Shown piece after piece: positions 54,199 through 63,664 of a DNA stretch of 64,000 nucleotides. The stretch lies in assembly GCF_009664975.1 (NCBI RefSeq), contig NZ_WJXB01000011.1, forward strand, positions 62,001-126,000, read 5' to 3'. The stretch is from Paenibacillus monticola (lineage in GTDB: Bacteria; Bacillota; Bacilli; Paenibacillales; Paenibacillaceae). The notes below the pieces were generated by a model, which ran no database searches, was not told where the DNA came from, and worked only from the letters and a program-made list of their open reading frames with translations. Made by a program: the position numbers and the translations under genes. Positions within the stretch are counted from its first letter, which is position 1. Every line of letters begins with the position of its first letter.

Positions 54199-55065
54199 AT
54201 GGAACATACCTATTCCGTAGGATCAAATCCTGTGTATTATGATAAGCAAAATCTGCATGTATTATTTGCCGGCGAGAGCCAGACGCTGCCGGTGCATCAG
54301 GCTGGGCCCAAAATTTACGATTATTATTTGCTGCACTTTATTGAATCCGGGTCTGGAATCTTCCGCACAGAGCAGCGTAAGTATGAGCTAGGTGCAGGAG
54401 ATTGCTTCCTGATCCATCCAGGCCAGCTGGTCAGTTATATCTCAGACAAGAAGGAACCCTGGCGTTATCGCTGGGCAGCATTTACCGGCAGTGATGCTGA
54501 CAATCTTGTGCTGCAGACTGGCTTCACACCCAAGAAACCCGTCCTGACCACTGCAGAGAATAGTATCATTCCCGGAGCCCTTTTCGGCATGATGCAAACC
54601 TTCTATGCTCACAAAGAGAGCTCCGACCTGACCTCTCTCGGGTATCTGTACCTTATTGTCGGTGAAGCTGCAGAACATCTCTCCTCCCTCTCCCGACTTC
54701 CCGGAGCGGAATCGCAGGTCAAGCGGACCGTGAAGCAAATGGTCCATTATATGGCCGCCCAGTATGCCCATCCGGTCTCTATTGAACAAATGTGCGGCAG
54801 CCTCGGATATAATCGAGCGTACCTCTCCCGTATATTCAAGCAGGAGACCGGCATATCACCTGTAACCTATCTATTGAAACTGCGTATCGAGAAATCCCGC
54901 CAGCTGCTGCGGGAACGGCCTGAACTGTCTGTAGAGCAGGTCGCAGCATCCGTTGGCCTGACGGACGCTTTGTATTTCTCACGCCAGTTCAAACGATTTT
55001 GTGACCAAACACCAACAGCTTACCGTATTACAACGGCCCGGCATGGGGATAAAACTGTGCAGTAA
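54199..55065 (+). CDS. AraC-family transcriptional regulator, probable gal regulator
   Basis: 288 residues. N-terminal cupin sugar-binding domain (about 20-160; YYLLHFIESGSGIF, GAGDCFLIHPGQLVSY) and a C-terminal pair of helix-turn-helices (about 190-285; QMCGSLGYNRAYLSRIFKQETGISPVTYL, QVAASVGLTDALYFSRQFKRF). Divergent from galKET with a 164-base shared region, so it likely activates that operon with a galactoside ligand; inference from position. Confidence 0.88.
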   Translation: MEHTYSVGSNPVYYDKQNLHVLFAGESQTLPVHQAGPKIYDYYLLHFIESGSGIFRTEQRKYELGAGDCFLIHPGQLVSYISDKKEPWRYRWAAFTGSDADNLVLQTGFTPKKPVLTTAENSIIPGALFGMMQTFYAHKESSDLTSLGYLYLIVGEAAEHLSSLSRLPGAESQVKRTVKQMVHYMAAQYAHPVSIEQMCGSLGYNRAYLSRIFKQETGISPVTYLLKLRIEKSRQLLRERPELSVEQVAASVGLTDALYFSRQFKRFCDQTPTAYRITTARHGDKTVQ

Positions 55066-55112
55066 TTGGCGACTTAGTGAATTACTTCTGTTCGACTGTA
55101 CAACTGTACAAC

Positions 55113-55149
55113 AACAGCCCGTTTCCTATACCTGAGGAACCGGGCTGTT
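55113..55149. terminator. Bidirectional terminator
   Basis: AACAGCCCG / CGGGCTGTT with further inner pairing (GTTTCC / GGAAC). Between the convergent AraC and aldo-keto reductase genes. Confidence 0.8.
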
Positions 55150-55187
55150 TAGCCTGCCATATTGTACTTATATGCTATAACAGAAAA

Positions 55188-56204
55188 TTAGTCTATATTC
55201 TCCGTCTTGAGAATTGTCTCAATCCGCTCCAGCTCTTCTTGTGTAAATTCCGTATGAGTCAGTGCAGCTATATTCTCTTCAATCTGGCTAACTCGACTGG
55301 CCCCAATCAATGCTGAAGTGATTTTGCCACCTCGCAGGGTCCAAGCCAGCGAAAGCTGGGCTAGACTTTGGCCGCGTGAAGCCGCGAGTTGATTAAGCGC
55401 TCTGATCTTGCGCTGCACCTCCGGTGTTATCCGGCTCTCACTAAGTGCTGTAGCAGGTTTGGCTGCTCTTGAACCCTCGGGAATACCATTCAAATATTTA
55501 TTGGTCAGCATCCCCTGCGCCAGTGGCATAAAAGCAATACTGCCGATACCATTCTCTTCCAATACATCCTGCAGGCCGCCCTCAATCCAGCGGTCGAGCA
55601 TGGAGTAACTTGGCTGATGGATCAAGAGCGGTGTACCCAGTTCCTTTAATATAGCAACTGCTTCAGTGGTCTGCTCGGCACTATAGCTGGACAATCCTAT
55701 ATAGAGTGCTTTACCAGAACGGACTGTATGATCTAGTGCCAGCATCGTTTCTTCAAGCGGGGTTTCGGGGTCAGGCCGATGAGAGTAGAAAATGTCGACA
55801 TATTCCAGACCCAGCCGTTTGAGACTCTGATCTAGGCTTGATAGTACATATTTCCGTGAACCCCATTCCCCATAGGGGCCGGGCCACATATAATATCCCG
55901 CCTTCGTTGAAATAACCATCTCATCACGGTAAGGGGTCAGATCTCTGGCAAGTATTTTGCCGAACAGTTCTTCTGCCGAACCGGCAGGCGGGCCATAATT
56001 ATTGGCGAGATCAAAGTGGGTAATACCCAGATCAAATGCGCGGGTAATCATGTCCCGGCCATTTTCATAAGTGTCAATTCCACCGAAGTTATGCCATAGA
56101 CCCAATGAAATCGCTGGAAGCTTAAGGCCGGACTTGCCGCAACGGTTATAACGCATCACTTCATACCGTTCGTCACTTGCCACATATACCATCGTTGACA
56201 TCAC
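55188..56204 (-). CDS. Aldo-keto reductase (L-glyceraldehyde 3-phosphate reductase-like)
   Basis: 338 residues. TIM-barrel AKR with the catalytic Asp/Tyr in HFDLANNYGPP, Lys in VISTKAGYYMW and His in IFYSHRPDP, and a C-terminal NADPH loop (ALIGASRVSQIEEN). The long ANNYGPP and MWPGPYGEWGSRKY inserts are those of the YghZ/Gpr subgroup that detoxifies glyceraldehyde-3-phosphate and methylglyoxal. Start could be ATG at 56201. Confidence 0.88.
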   Translation of the reverse strand: MMSTMVYVASDERYEVMRYNRCGKSGLKLPAISLGLWHNFGGIDTYENGRDMITRAFDLGITHFDLANNYGPPAGSAEELFGKILARDLTPYRDEMVISTKAGYYMWPGPYGEWGSRKYVLSSLDQSLKRLGLEYVDIFYSHRPDPETPLEETMLALDHTVRSGKALYIGLSSYSAEQTTEAVAILKELGTPLLIHQPSYSMLDRWIEGGLQDVLEENGIGSIAFMPLAQGMLTNKYLNGIPEGSRAAKPATALSESRITPEVQRKIRALNQLAASRGQSLAQLSLAWTLRGGKITSALIGASRVSQIEENIAALTHTEFTQEELERIETILKTENID

Positions 56205-56289
56205 TGCCTCTCGTTACTCTGTATCCTGCTTACCCTATTTTAAACCAGTGACAGCCATTGTAATCTAAACAGCCATTATTCCTGCACAA

Positions 56290-57036
56290 CTATAGCTTCA
56301 AAATCTTCTGTACACCGTTCATTACTTCACCGATCCGGTCGGTAATAATAAGATCGGCCTGATGGTCATAAGGAGTAGGGTCCCCGTTCAGCAGTACAGT
56401 ATGCCGTCCTTGGAAATAGGTGATCAGACTGGCCGCAGGTTGAACGGTAAGTGAAGTCCCACCGATGATGAGCAAATCTGCAGCTGCTATCGCTTCCACT
56501 GCCTCCATAAGCACTGTATGATCCAATTCTTCCTCATAGAGGACCACATCCGGCTTGATGATGCCTCCGCATTTTGGACAATGGGGCACAATCTCAGCAC
56601 TATTAACCACCTGCTCCAGTCCGTAATAGTGTGAGCAATTCATACAATGGTTGCGGTGGATGGAACCATGCAGTTCAAGTACTTGGTGACTGCCGGCCAG
56701 CTGGTGCAGGCCATCAATATTTTGCGTAATCACGGCCTTCAGCTTTCCCTGTCGCCGCTCCAGCTCTGCAAGCAGCAGATGAGCACCATTCGGGCGAGCT
56801 TCAGGATGAATCATTTTGCTGCGGTAAAAATCAAAAAAAATGTCCGGTGAGGACATAAAAAAGGTGCGGCTCAGCATCACTTCAGGTGGAAACGGGGAAT
56901 GGTGCTGAGTCTGATATAATCCCGCAGCCGAACGAAAATCAGGAATTCCGCTCTCCGTCGACGTTCCTGCTCCACCAAAAAAAACGATATTATCACTGTC
57001 TGATATCCACGAGGCCAATTTCTCTATTTGATTCAT
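56290..57036 (-). CDS. NAD-dependent protein deacetylase, sirtuin
   Basis: 248 residues. GAGTSTESGIPDFRS for NAD, TQNIDGLHQLAG with the catalytic His in LELHGS, and a zinc ribbon CMNCSHYY-x-CPKCGG. Deacylates lysines in the cytoplasm, linking NAD to protein acetylation. Related to CobB/SrtN. Followed within 34 bases upstream by the HAD gene. Confidence 0.93.
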   Translation of the reverse strand: MNQIEKLASWISDSDNIVFFGGAGTSTESGIPDFRSAAGLYQTQHHSPFPPEVMLSRTFFMSSPDIFFDFYRSKMIHPEARPNGAHLLLAELERRQGKLKAVITQNIDGLHQLAGSHQVLELHGSIHRNHCMNCSHYYGLEQVVNSAEIVPHCPKCGGIIKPDVVLYEEELDHTVLMEAVEAIAAADLLIIGGTSLTVQPAASLITYFQGRHTVLLNGDPTPYDHQADLIITDRIGEVMNGVQKILKL

Positions 57037-57069
57037 AATATGTAGCGCATCCTTTCTATGGTCTTGATT

Positions 57070-57837
57070 TTAGAATGTGATGCGAAGCTCATTAAAGTTG
57101 GCAATAACGATATCTGCATCCACTAGATGGCCTAACCCGCCGCCCTCGGCAGCAATTCCGACTGCCAGACGTAGGCCTGCACCTTTGCCCAGTTGCATAT
57201 CTGCATTGCTATCTCCAATAATAATAGTTTCTTCCGGCGCAAGTCCCAGCTCCCGGCAAGCTAATTCTGCCATTTCGGGAGCGGGCTTGCCGTTATTCAC
57301 TCTGTCTCTCGTAACGACTGCTCCAAAATAATTAGCAATTCCTAGCCACTCCAGCTGCTCGTGGGTTGTCTTGGCTCCGTCCGAAGTCACGACACCCAGC
57401 TTCAATGATGCGCCTGCACACTGCTTCAGGAAAGGGAGCAGTCCCGGTAGAGGTTCCGCCGTGCGGCGGATACGCAACTCACTCATCGCTTCCTTGGAAA
57501 TATTTATTACACGGCTCAAAGCTTCGTTCCAGGGCATACCCGCGGCGTACAGCTGCCAAGCAAGAATTCCATAAGTCTCATCCATAGTAGCCATCGATAG
57601 CGGCCCTGCAGGATCATACCTGGTTAACCTCCCCGCAGCATCATGCTGCGTGCCGAGCAGACGGGTGAAATCGCCAACAAAATCAGCACCCAGCAAGGTC
57701 AGCTGGTCTTCCATACCGCGCAGCACCAGTTCCGCCCAGGTCCCCCATGTAGCTAGCAAATCCAACAGCGTACCATCCTTGTCGAACAGAATTCCTTTGC
57801 AGGGAATACGCTCATGATTGACATGTAACCATGGCAT
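57070..57837 (-). CDS. HAD-superfamily hydrolase (phosphatase)
   Basis: 255 residues from ATG at 57837, preceded by AGGAGGTGAGG. HAD motif I LFDKDGTLLD, motif II VVTSDG, Lys in NNGKPAPEM, and motif IV IIIGDSNADMQLG, with a helical C1 cap (residues about 25-110). Close to phosphoglycolate phosphatase/PGMB-like enzymes; substrate unknown. Upstream of the sirtuin gene, probably co-transcribed. Confidence 0.9.
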   Translation of the reverse strand: MPWLHVNHERIPCKGILFDKDGTLLDLLATWGTWAELVLRGMEDQLTLLGADFVGDFTRLLGTQHDAAGRLTRYDPAGPLSMATMDETYGILAWQLYAAGMPWNEALSRVINISKEAMSELRIRRTAEPLPGLLPFLKQCAGASLKLGVVTSDGAKTTHEQLEWLGIANYFGAVVTRDRVNNGKPAPEMAELACRELGLAPEETIIIGDSNADMQLGKGAGLRLAVGIAAEGGGLGHLVDADIVIANFNELRITF

Positions 57838-57853
57838 GCTCCTCACCTCCTAT

Positions 57854-57880
57854 TATGCAGCCTTATCTATGCAGCCTTAT
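57854..57880. repeat. 14-base tandem duplication
   Basis: ATGCAGCCTTATCT occurs twice in direct succession (second copy without its last base), spanning the stop of the hydrolase gene and the start of the spacer to the HAD gene. Confidence 0.85.
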
Positions 57881-58617
57881 CGCAGATTTCCGAGCCAATC
57901 CAGCATGACGCGCACTGTGCGGCTCTGCTGCTCTGCCTCAGAAATTGTCGCTTCTCCATCACCCTTCTGCGGACCATAGCTGCCAAACTGGGCATGATTT
58001 CCACCTTCAACTGAATAGTATAGCGTATTATCTGGCAGAAGAAATCGCCCTTTGCGATAGCTATCCTTGTCAATAACCTGATCTTTGGTGCCCAAGACTG
58101 ACAATACGGATAAAGTAGTTACCTTCAGACTCCCTTGCTCATCCGGATAAGAGGCTAGGAAAAATACGCCTTCCACCTGATCTGGATGATCTGCTGCATA
58201 CCGCGATGCCATCACACCTCCCAGAGAGTGTCCGCCCAGCACAAAATTAAGCTTGGGGTGCACGCGGATAATCTCCGCCGCAGCATCCGCTTTCGTAACT
58301 GCCAAGTTTAGTGGCATCTTGGCAATATAGAATGGATGTCCCGCTGCAGCAAGGCTTCTGCCCAGAGGTGCGTAGGCTTCTGCTTTTACCAATGCGCCTG
58401 GATAAAAGATGACTGCTGCGCCTACTATGACCGAAGGTTCAAAAGATATCCAATTGTCATTCTGCTCGACCGTAACCCCTCCACCGGAAATCAAAGCAGT
58501 CTCAGCATGCTGTTCTGGAGCGTAAGGAATTAGATATTTCCACAATAGCAGGCCTGCTGTAACAAGTACGATCACTATGAGTAGTGCGATATGCCATCTG
58601 GTTATTCTTTTCTTCAA
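57877..58617 (-). CDS. Membrane-anchored alpha/beta hydrolase
   Basis: 246 residues. N-terminal TM helix (8-28), then an alpha/beta-hydrolase domain with the nucleophile elbow GGHSLGG (Ser) and a C-terminal His (GGNHAQFGSYG). Faces outside. Family Abhydrolase_5; substrate unknown, possibly an esterase or lipase-like enzyme. Monocistronic or first of a run with the HAD gene. Confidence 0.85.
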   Translation of the reverse strand: MKKRITRWHIALLIVIVLVTAGLLLWKYLIPYAPEQHAETALISGGGVTVEQNDNWISFEPSVIVGAAVIFYPGALVKAEAYAPLGRSLAAAGHPFYIAKMPLNLAVTKADAAAEIIRVHPKLNFVLGGHSLGGVMASRYAADHPDQVEGVFFLASYPDEQGSLKVTTLSVLSVLGTKDQVIDKDSYRKGRFLLPDNTLYYSVEGGNHAQFGSYGPQKGDGEATISEAEQQSRTVRVMLDWLGNLR

Positions 58618-58804
58618 TAGCGTCCACTCCCGGAGGGTATTGCATATAGAAAATTATAGAGGAATCAGCGAATTCAAACAACCTTCAACACATCGCCACA
58701 TTTAGCTAGTATGATAGCGCTTTCTAATGTGACTTTATTCACAATTATTATGCAGATAAAATTGTATTTTAAAATTAAAGTATTTGCAGTAAGGAGGGGC
58801 CAAC

Positions 58805-59845
58805 ATGTTAGGAGAAAACTCACTGGAGGCGCGCGGAGAAACGTTTTTTCTGAATCTGCGCTTTCTGCTTATAGTCACTGTTTTTACCGGCAATGCAATT
58901 GAACCGCTGATTGGAACATCGAGCGGATTGCATAGTCTGTATATGTGGATTTTCAGCTTTCATATGCCTCTCTTCGTACTTGTTACCGGCTATTTCGCCA
59001 GAAAGAGCATGACTGGTGCTGCCGGACGCAGAATGCTCATGCAGATCGGATTGCAGTATATTATTTTTCAAAGCCTATATTCCATGTTGGATGCTTCTCT
59101 GTTTCATGTGAACGGTATTCATCATTCCTTCTTTGCTCCTTATCTACTCCTCTGGTTCCTGGCCAGTCACGCTTTCTGGCGTTTGCTTATGCTCGGCATG
59201 GGCAAATGGGCACCTGCAGGACAGATAGCTTTCGCATTATTCGCAGGCGTGCTGGTCGGTTATTTGCAGCTTGACGGAGTCTGGTTCAGCATTAGTCGTA
59301 CTTTTATATATTTACCTTACTTTGTCATTGGCTATCATTTTTCTTTCCCAGCTCTTGTCCGTATATATCAGCAATGGACCAAAATCGCCGCTGCCACTGT
59401 TTCCATACTTCTGTTTATCATTCTTATGATATGGGGCACTAACCTTCCTCTCGGCTGGTTATATGGAAGTATGACCTATATGCAGCTTGGACATCAGGAA
59501 TGGTACGCAGGGTTATATCGTCTCGGAATCTACGGCTTGCAGCTTGCTGCCTCTCTAGCCTTCCTAGGCTGGGTTCCCTACGGTGTGAGCCGAATGACCG
59601 ATTGGGGACGCCGCACCTTGTATGTCTTCTTGCTCCATGGGTTTGTTGTCCGCTTAGCAGCCATATCCGGATTGTACGCTTATATCGGTAACAGCGTCGG
59701 TGCCATTCTGCTTCTGCTCGCTTCGATCAGCCTGACTGTGCTGCTGGCCCAGCCGACAGTCAAACGCCTGCTCCATCCATTGGTAGAGCCGTCAGTGAGT
59801 TGGATGGTTACCCTGCAGCGCGCAGCCTTGCGGCGTTCATTATAA
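58805..59845 (+). CDS. Acyltransferase 3 family membrane protein
   Basis: 346 residues with about ten membrane helices; the N-terminal RFLLIVTVFTGNAIEP and SFHMPLFVLVTGYFARK stretches match Acyl_transf_3 proteins that O-acetylate sugars or peptidoglycan. GGAGGGG precedes the ATG. Probably modifies an extracytoplasmic glycan. Divergent from the hydrolase gene. Confidence 0.85.
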   Translation: MLGENSLEARGETFFLNLRFLLIVTVFTGNAIEPLIGTSSGLHSLYMWIFSFHMPLFVLVTGYFARKSMTGAAGRRMLMQIGLQYIIFQSLYSMLDASLFHVNGIHHSFFAPYLLLWFLASHAFWRLLMLGMGKWAPAGQIAFALFAGVLVGYLQLDGVWFSISRTFIYLPYFVIGYHFSFPALVRIYQQWTKIAAATVSILLFIILMIWGTNLPLGWLYGSMTYMQLGHQEWYAGLYRLGIYGLQLAASLAFLGWVPYGVSRMTDWGRRTLYVFLLHGFVVRLAAISGLYAYIGNSVGAILLLLASISLTVLLAQPTVKRLLHPLVEPSVSWMVTLQRAALRRSL

Positions 59846-59857
59846 ATCACTTTCAAC

Positions 59858-59892
59858 AAAGCCTTTCCCCTATGGGGACAGGCTTTTTTTTC
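59858..59892 (+). terminator. Terminator of the acyltransferase gene
   Basis: AAAGCCTTTCCCC / GGGGACAGGCTTT and a T-run; 13 bases past the stop. Confidence 0.92.
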
Positions 59893-60041
59893 GGCCGCAA
59901 GCAACCTATGCCGAGGGATAAACTTCACATTGTCCGGTAGAAAAAAGCTGCTTTTTGTGATAGACTCACTATTAACAATGGCTGGTTCGCTTATTGAGGC
60001 GGCTTCCGTTTGTTCTAATTTATGCTTATTTTAGCTCATTT

Positions 60042-60103
60042 TTTATAGAAACGGCTTCGACCTCCTTCTGCCTTAAGAAGCTGGACCCCGTTATTTCTAT
60101 AAA
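60042..60103. repeat. 62-base imperfect palindrome upstream of ilvD
   Basis: TTTATAGAAA / TTTCTATAAA ends enclose a CGG/CCG step and a CTTCT/AGAAG core. The rest of the gene-free stretch 59893-60196 is AT-rich; no T-box or other riboswitch was recognised. It could be a small repeat element (MITE-like) or an ilvD leader hairpin. Confidence 0.5.
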
Positions 60104-60196
60104 CCGCATATCCGTAGCTACTTACAATGTAATGCGTTAATGCGACACTATATTTTATCATTTTATTTTCAATTTATTTGGGGAGGAATTATTACC

Positions 60197-61882
60197 ATGG
60201 CAGTGAAGAAAATGCGTTCAGACATGATTAAAAAAGGCTTCGACCGAGCTCCACACCGTAGTCTCCTGCGGGCGGCCGGCGTTAAAGAGGAAGATTTCGG
60301 CAAACCATTTATTGCGGTCTGCAATTCCTATATTGATATTGTGCCAGGGCATGTGCATCTGCAAGAGTTCGGCAAAATTGTCAAGGAAGCGATCCGCGAA
60401 GCTGGCGGCGTACCTTTTGAATTCAATACAATCGGCGTAGATGATGGTATTGCAATGGGACATATCGGCATGCGTTATTCTTTACCAAGCCGGGATATCA
60501 TCGCTGACTCGGTAGAAACTGTGGTTGCCGCACATTGGTTCGACGGTATGGTCTGTATCCCTAACTGCGATAAGATCACCCCAGGTATGATGATGGGTGC
60601 ACTGCGTGTCAACATCCCGACCATCTTTGTAAGTGGTGGACCGATGAAAGCCGGTGTAGACAGCAAAGGCAAGAAGTTATCCCTAACTTCCGTATTCGAA
60701 GGCGTAGGTGCTCATTCTGTTGGCAAAATCAACGATGCTGAGCTGCTGGAATTAGAACAATTCGGTTGTCCAACCTGTGGTTCTTGTTCAGGTATGTTCA
60801 CAGCCAATTCTATGAACTGTCTCGCTGAAGCATTGGGTTTGGCATTGCCAGGTAACGGTACAATCCTTGCTGTAGCTGAAGAACGTAAGCAATTCGTACG
60901 CGATTCCGCAACACAACTGATGGAACTGATCAAGCTGGATCTTAAACCACGTGATATTGTAACCAGAGAATCGCTGGATAACGCTTTTGCACTGGACATG
61001 GCGATGGGCGGCTCTACCAATACCGTATTGCACACCTTGGCTTTGGCTCAGGAGGCAGGTATCGAGTATCCACTTACACGTATTAATGAAGTAGCAAACC
61101 GTGTACCGTACCTGTCCAAGCTGGCTCCAGCTTCCGACTACTTTATCGAAGATGTGCAGCGTGCAGGCGGCGTCAGTGCCGTACTGAATGAGCTGTTGAA
61201 GAAACCAGGTGCCCTCTTTGGTGATTGCATGACCGTAACTGGGAAGACACTTGCCGAGAATGTAATGGGCCATGAAATTCTGGATACCAACGTCATCCAT
61301 ACCCTGGACAACCCTTATTCCGAGGTTGGCGGTTTGTCTGTTCTTTATGGCAATCTGGCTCCACAAGGTTCTATCATCAAAGTCGGTGCTGTTGATGCTT
61401 CCGTAGGCGGCTACCATAAAGGTCCAGCGATCTGCTTCGATTCCCAAGAGAGCTCACTTGAAGGTATAGCCAATGGCAAGGTCAAAGAAGGACATGTTGT
61501 CGTTATCCGCTATGAAGGTCCAAAAGGCGGACCTGGTATGCCAGAAATGTTGTCTCCTACCTCGCTAATTGTCGGCATGGGTCTTGGTGCCAAAGTCGGC
61601 TTAATCACCGACGGCCGTTTCTCTGGTGCTTCCCGCGGAATCAGTATCGGTCACATCTCACCTGAAGCAGCTGAAGGCGGACCGATCGCTTTTGTCGAAG
61701 ATGGAGATATCATTGAGTTGGATCTGAATAACCGCACAATCGAACTGCTTGTGGACGAGGAAATATTGGCTGTTCGCCGTGCGAACTGGAAAGGCTTTGA
61801 GCCTAAGGTTACTACTGGCTATCTGGCTCGTTATTCCAAGCTGGTTACCAATGCAAGTAATGGTGCGGTCCTGAAGATCTAG
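60197..61882 (+). CDS. ilvD: Dihydroxy-acid dehydratase
   Basis: 561 residues from ATG at 60197 (GGGAGG ten bases ahead). Iron-sulfur ligands in VCNSYIDIVPGH, IPNCDKITPGM and GCPTCGSCSGMF, and the C-terminal GRFSGASRGISIGHISPEAAEGGP. Third step of branched-chain amino acid synthesis (to 2-keto acids). Alone here; the other ilv/leu genes are not in the window. Confidence 0.97.
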   Translation: MAVKKMRSDMIKKGFDRAPHRSLLRAAGVKEEDFGKPFIAVCNSYIDIVPGHVHLQEFGKIVKEAIREAGGVPFEFNTIGVDDGIAMGHIGMRYSLPSRDIIADSVETVVAAHWFDGMVCIPNCDKITPGMMMGALRVNIPTIFVSGGPMKAGVDSKGKKLSLTSVFEGVGAHSVGKINDAELLELEQFGCPTCGSCSGMFTANSMNCLAEALGLALPGNGTILAVAEERKQFVRDSATQLMELIKLDLKPRDIVTRESLDNAFALDMAMGGSTNTVLHTLALAQEAGIEYPLTRINEVANRVPYLSKLAPASDYFIEDVQRAGGVSAVLNELLKKPGALFGDCMTVTGKTLAENVMGHEILDTNVIHTLDNPYSEVGGLSVLYGNLAPQGSIIKVGAVDASVGGYHKGPAICFDSQESSLEGIANGKVKEGHVVVIRYEGPKGGPGMPEMLSPTSLIVGMGLGAKVGLITDGRFSGASRGISIGHISPEAAEGGPIAFVEDGDIIELDLNNRTIELLVDEEILAVRRANWKGFEPKVTTGYLARYSKLVTNASNGAVLKI

Positions 61883-61917
61883 TACACACTAAAATCAAGA
61901 GTTGATGAATACGTAAT

Positions 61918-61968
61918 AAAAAGAGCAGTTCCCCGCAATGATTTCATAGCGGTGAGACTGCTCTTTTT
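61918..61968. terminator. Bidirectional terminator after ilvD
   Basis: AAAAAGAGCAGT / ACTGCTCTTTTT with inner CGC/GCG pairing. Confidence 0.9.
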
Positions 61969-62021
61969 GTTGTGCGATACTTAATTATAAAGTGCCTATC
62001 TTTCGGTTATTTAACAGTAGA

Positions 62022-63419
62022 TCAATGCCCAACTGTAACACCCGGCAGTTCAGCTTCCACTACAGATTCCTTGAGTGCCAGTTCTTCTTCTTGCTTGCGC
62101 TCACGTTTTTTCACTGTCTTCTCATGTGAAGCCCGCTGATTCATCTGATCCAGCAGTTGCGAGACCGGCATCAGAATCATCTTCGGCACAAGCAGTTCGC
62201 TCCGCTCCTTAAGCCGTGCTCCACCTGCTGGATGAATGACACTTAACAATATACTTAGATAGAACTTGGTAGATCGAGCGAACAAGCCGTCCGGCAGATC
62301 AAGTACCGTAAAGCCAAATTTCTCCGGCCCCCGATTAATCATGCTCACACCGTAAAGTGCCTTCGCCTCTGCAAGCCCTTCGTCACTGGCTATTCTCTCC
62401 GCGAGTACTGGCAGATCCTTCTCCATCCGCCGGATCATCCGAATCGCTAGCTGCGCAGAAGAACGGGAATGAATGCCCAGCTCGAACAGCTGGCGGTTAT
62501 CAATATGCAGCTCAATAACCTTATCGCCTTTGTTCAGTACACTGCCACCCTGCATCTTTATGGGCCCGCCTTGATACTTTCGTAACCGATAGTGCAGAAA
62601 CGGGTCTTCCGGAGAGATGGTTCTGAGTTGAAAAAGGAATTGAAATACCTGCTCCCAAGCTAGCCAGAGTCCTACGATCAGACGTTTTCCATAGGAAAGC
62701 TTCTGAACCGGTGAATTCTCCGCCATCTTAATCATTTCATCGATTCGAATACTGCGCAGCGCCCGGTTTTGGGCCACTTCCAGCGTTCGCTCCAAAGCAA
62801 CAAGCATGTGCTCCGGTGCATCCTGATCAGCACCCAGCGTCGTTCCACTATCATGCAGAAGCATAACCTCGCCTGGATTCAATCTGACTAACATCTTCTC
62901 GGTGAGCCGATCTGCACCAAGCTTCTCACGCCAATCACCGAACATCGCCGACCAGAGTACGATTTGTACCTGACGGCGCTTAGAGATATCGAACAAATTG
63001 ACAATTCCCCAGGGTGGACGGTAATAGGTGCTGCGCTCGCCGGTAATATTATAGATAATATCCGCAGTCCGTTCAATCTGTCTCCGCACAGTAGCAGGAC
63101 GCATCAGCCAGTTCGTCTTGTGAACATAGTTATGAATCCCGATGAGATGTCCCTCAGCATGCATGCGCCGAATTAGATCCGGATAGCGCTCCGCATTGGC
63201 ACCAACCACAAAAAAGGTAGCCTTGGCCTCATAACGCAGAAGCAAATCGAGCAATTGAGGCGTAAACCTGGGGTCCGGCCCGTCATCAAAGGTCAACGCG
63301 AATTCCTTACTTCCAGTTCCTTTACGAAAAACGCGATAACCAAAAATCCGACTGATAAGACCAGGGATAAAAGCATAAAATGACGAGATATAAAATAACC
63401 AGAGCAACAAAGTCTGCAT
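62022..63419 (-). CDS. Polysaccharide deacetylase with extra C-terminal domain (YkoP-like)
   Basis: 465 residues. N-terminal membrane helix (3-22), a NodB domain (about 35-225) with TFDDGPDP, metal-binding HNYVHK, RPPWG and LLHDSG, followed by a domain of about 180 residues (240-420) found in YkoP-type proteins, and a charged Lys/Glu tail. Probably deacetylates cell wall or surface glycan outside the membrane. The extra domain's role is unknown. Confidence 0.88.
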   Translation of the reverse strand: MQTLLLWLFYISSFYAFIPGLISRIFGYRVFRKGTGSKEFALTFDDGPDPRFTPQLLDLLLRYEAKATFFVVGANAERYPDLIRRMHAEGHLIGIHNYVHKTNWLMRPATVRRQIERTADIIYNITGERSTYYRPPWGIVNLFDISKRRQVQIVLWSAMFGDWREKLGADRLTEKMLVRLNPGEVMLLHDSGTTLGADQDAPEHMLVALERTLEVAQNRALRSIRIDEMIKMAENSPVQKLSYGKRLIVGLWLAWEQVFQFLFQLRTISPEDPFLHYRLRKYQGGPIKMQGGSVLNKGDKVIELHIDNRQLFELGIHSRSSAQLAIRMIRRMEKDLPVLAERIASDEGLAEAKALYGVSMINRGPEKFGFTVLDLPDGLFARSTKFYLSILLSVIHPAGGARLKERSELLVPKMILMPVSQLLDQMNQRASHEKTVKKRERKQEEELALKESVVEAELPGVTVGH

Positions 63420-63664
63420 GTGAAATTCCCCGCTTTTCGAAGAGTTGACTTTGGCTCGCCTTACATCTGCAAGCAGATCCTGTTATACGGCCAAGTAGAG
63501 TATAGTACTCCGCTTTTTTGCGGATATGTAGTGTATCACAAAAAAACGTTACCCCCTATTTTAGCACAGCTATCAAAGAAATAGACGATTTTCAAGCAAA
63601 ATCGTGTACAATGAATTCAAGTTAATTACCTATCAACTTATTTGAAAAGGAGTCGTTTATATTC

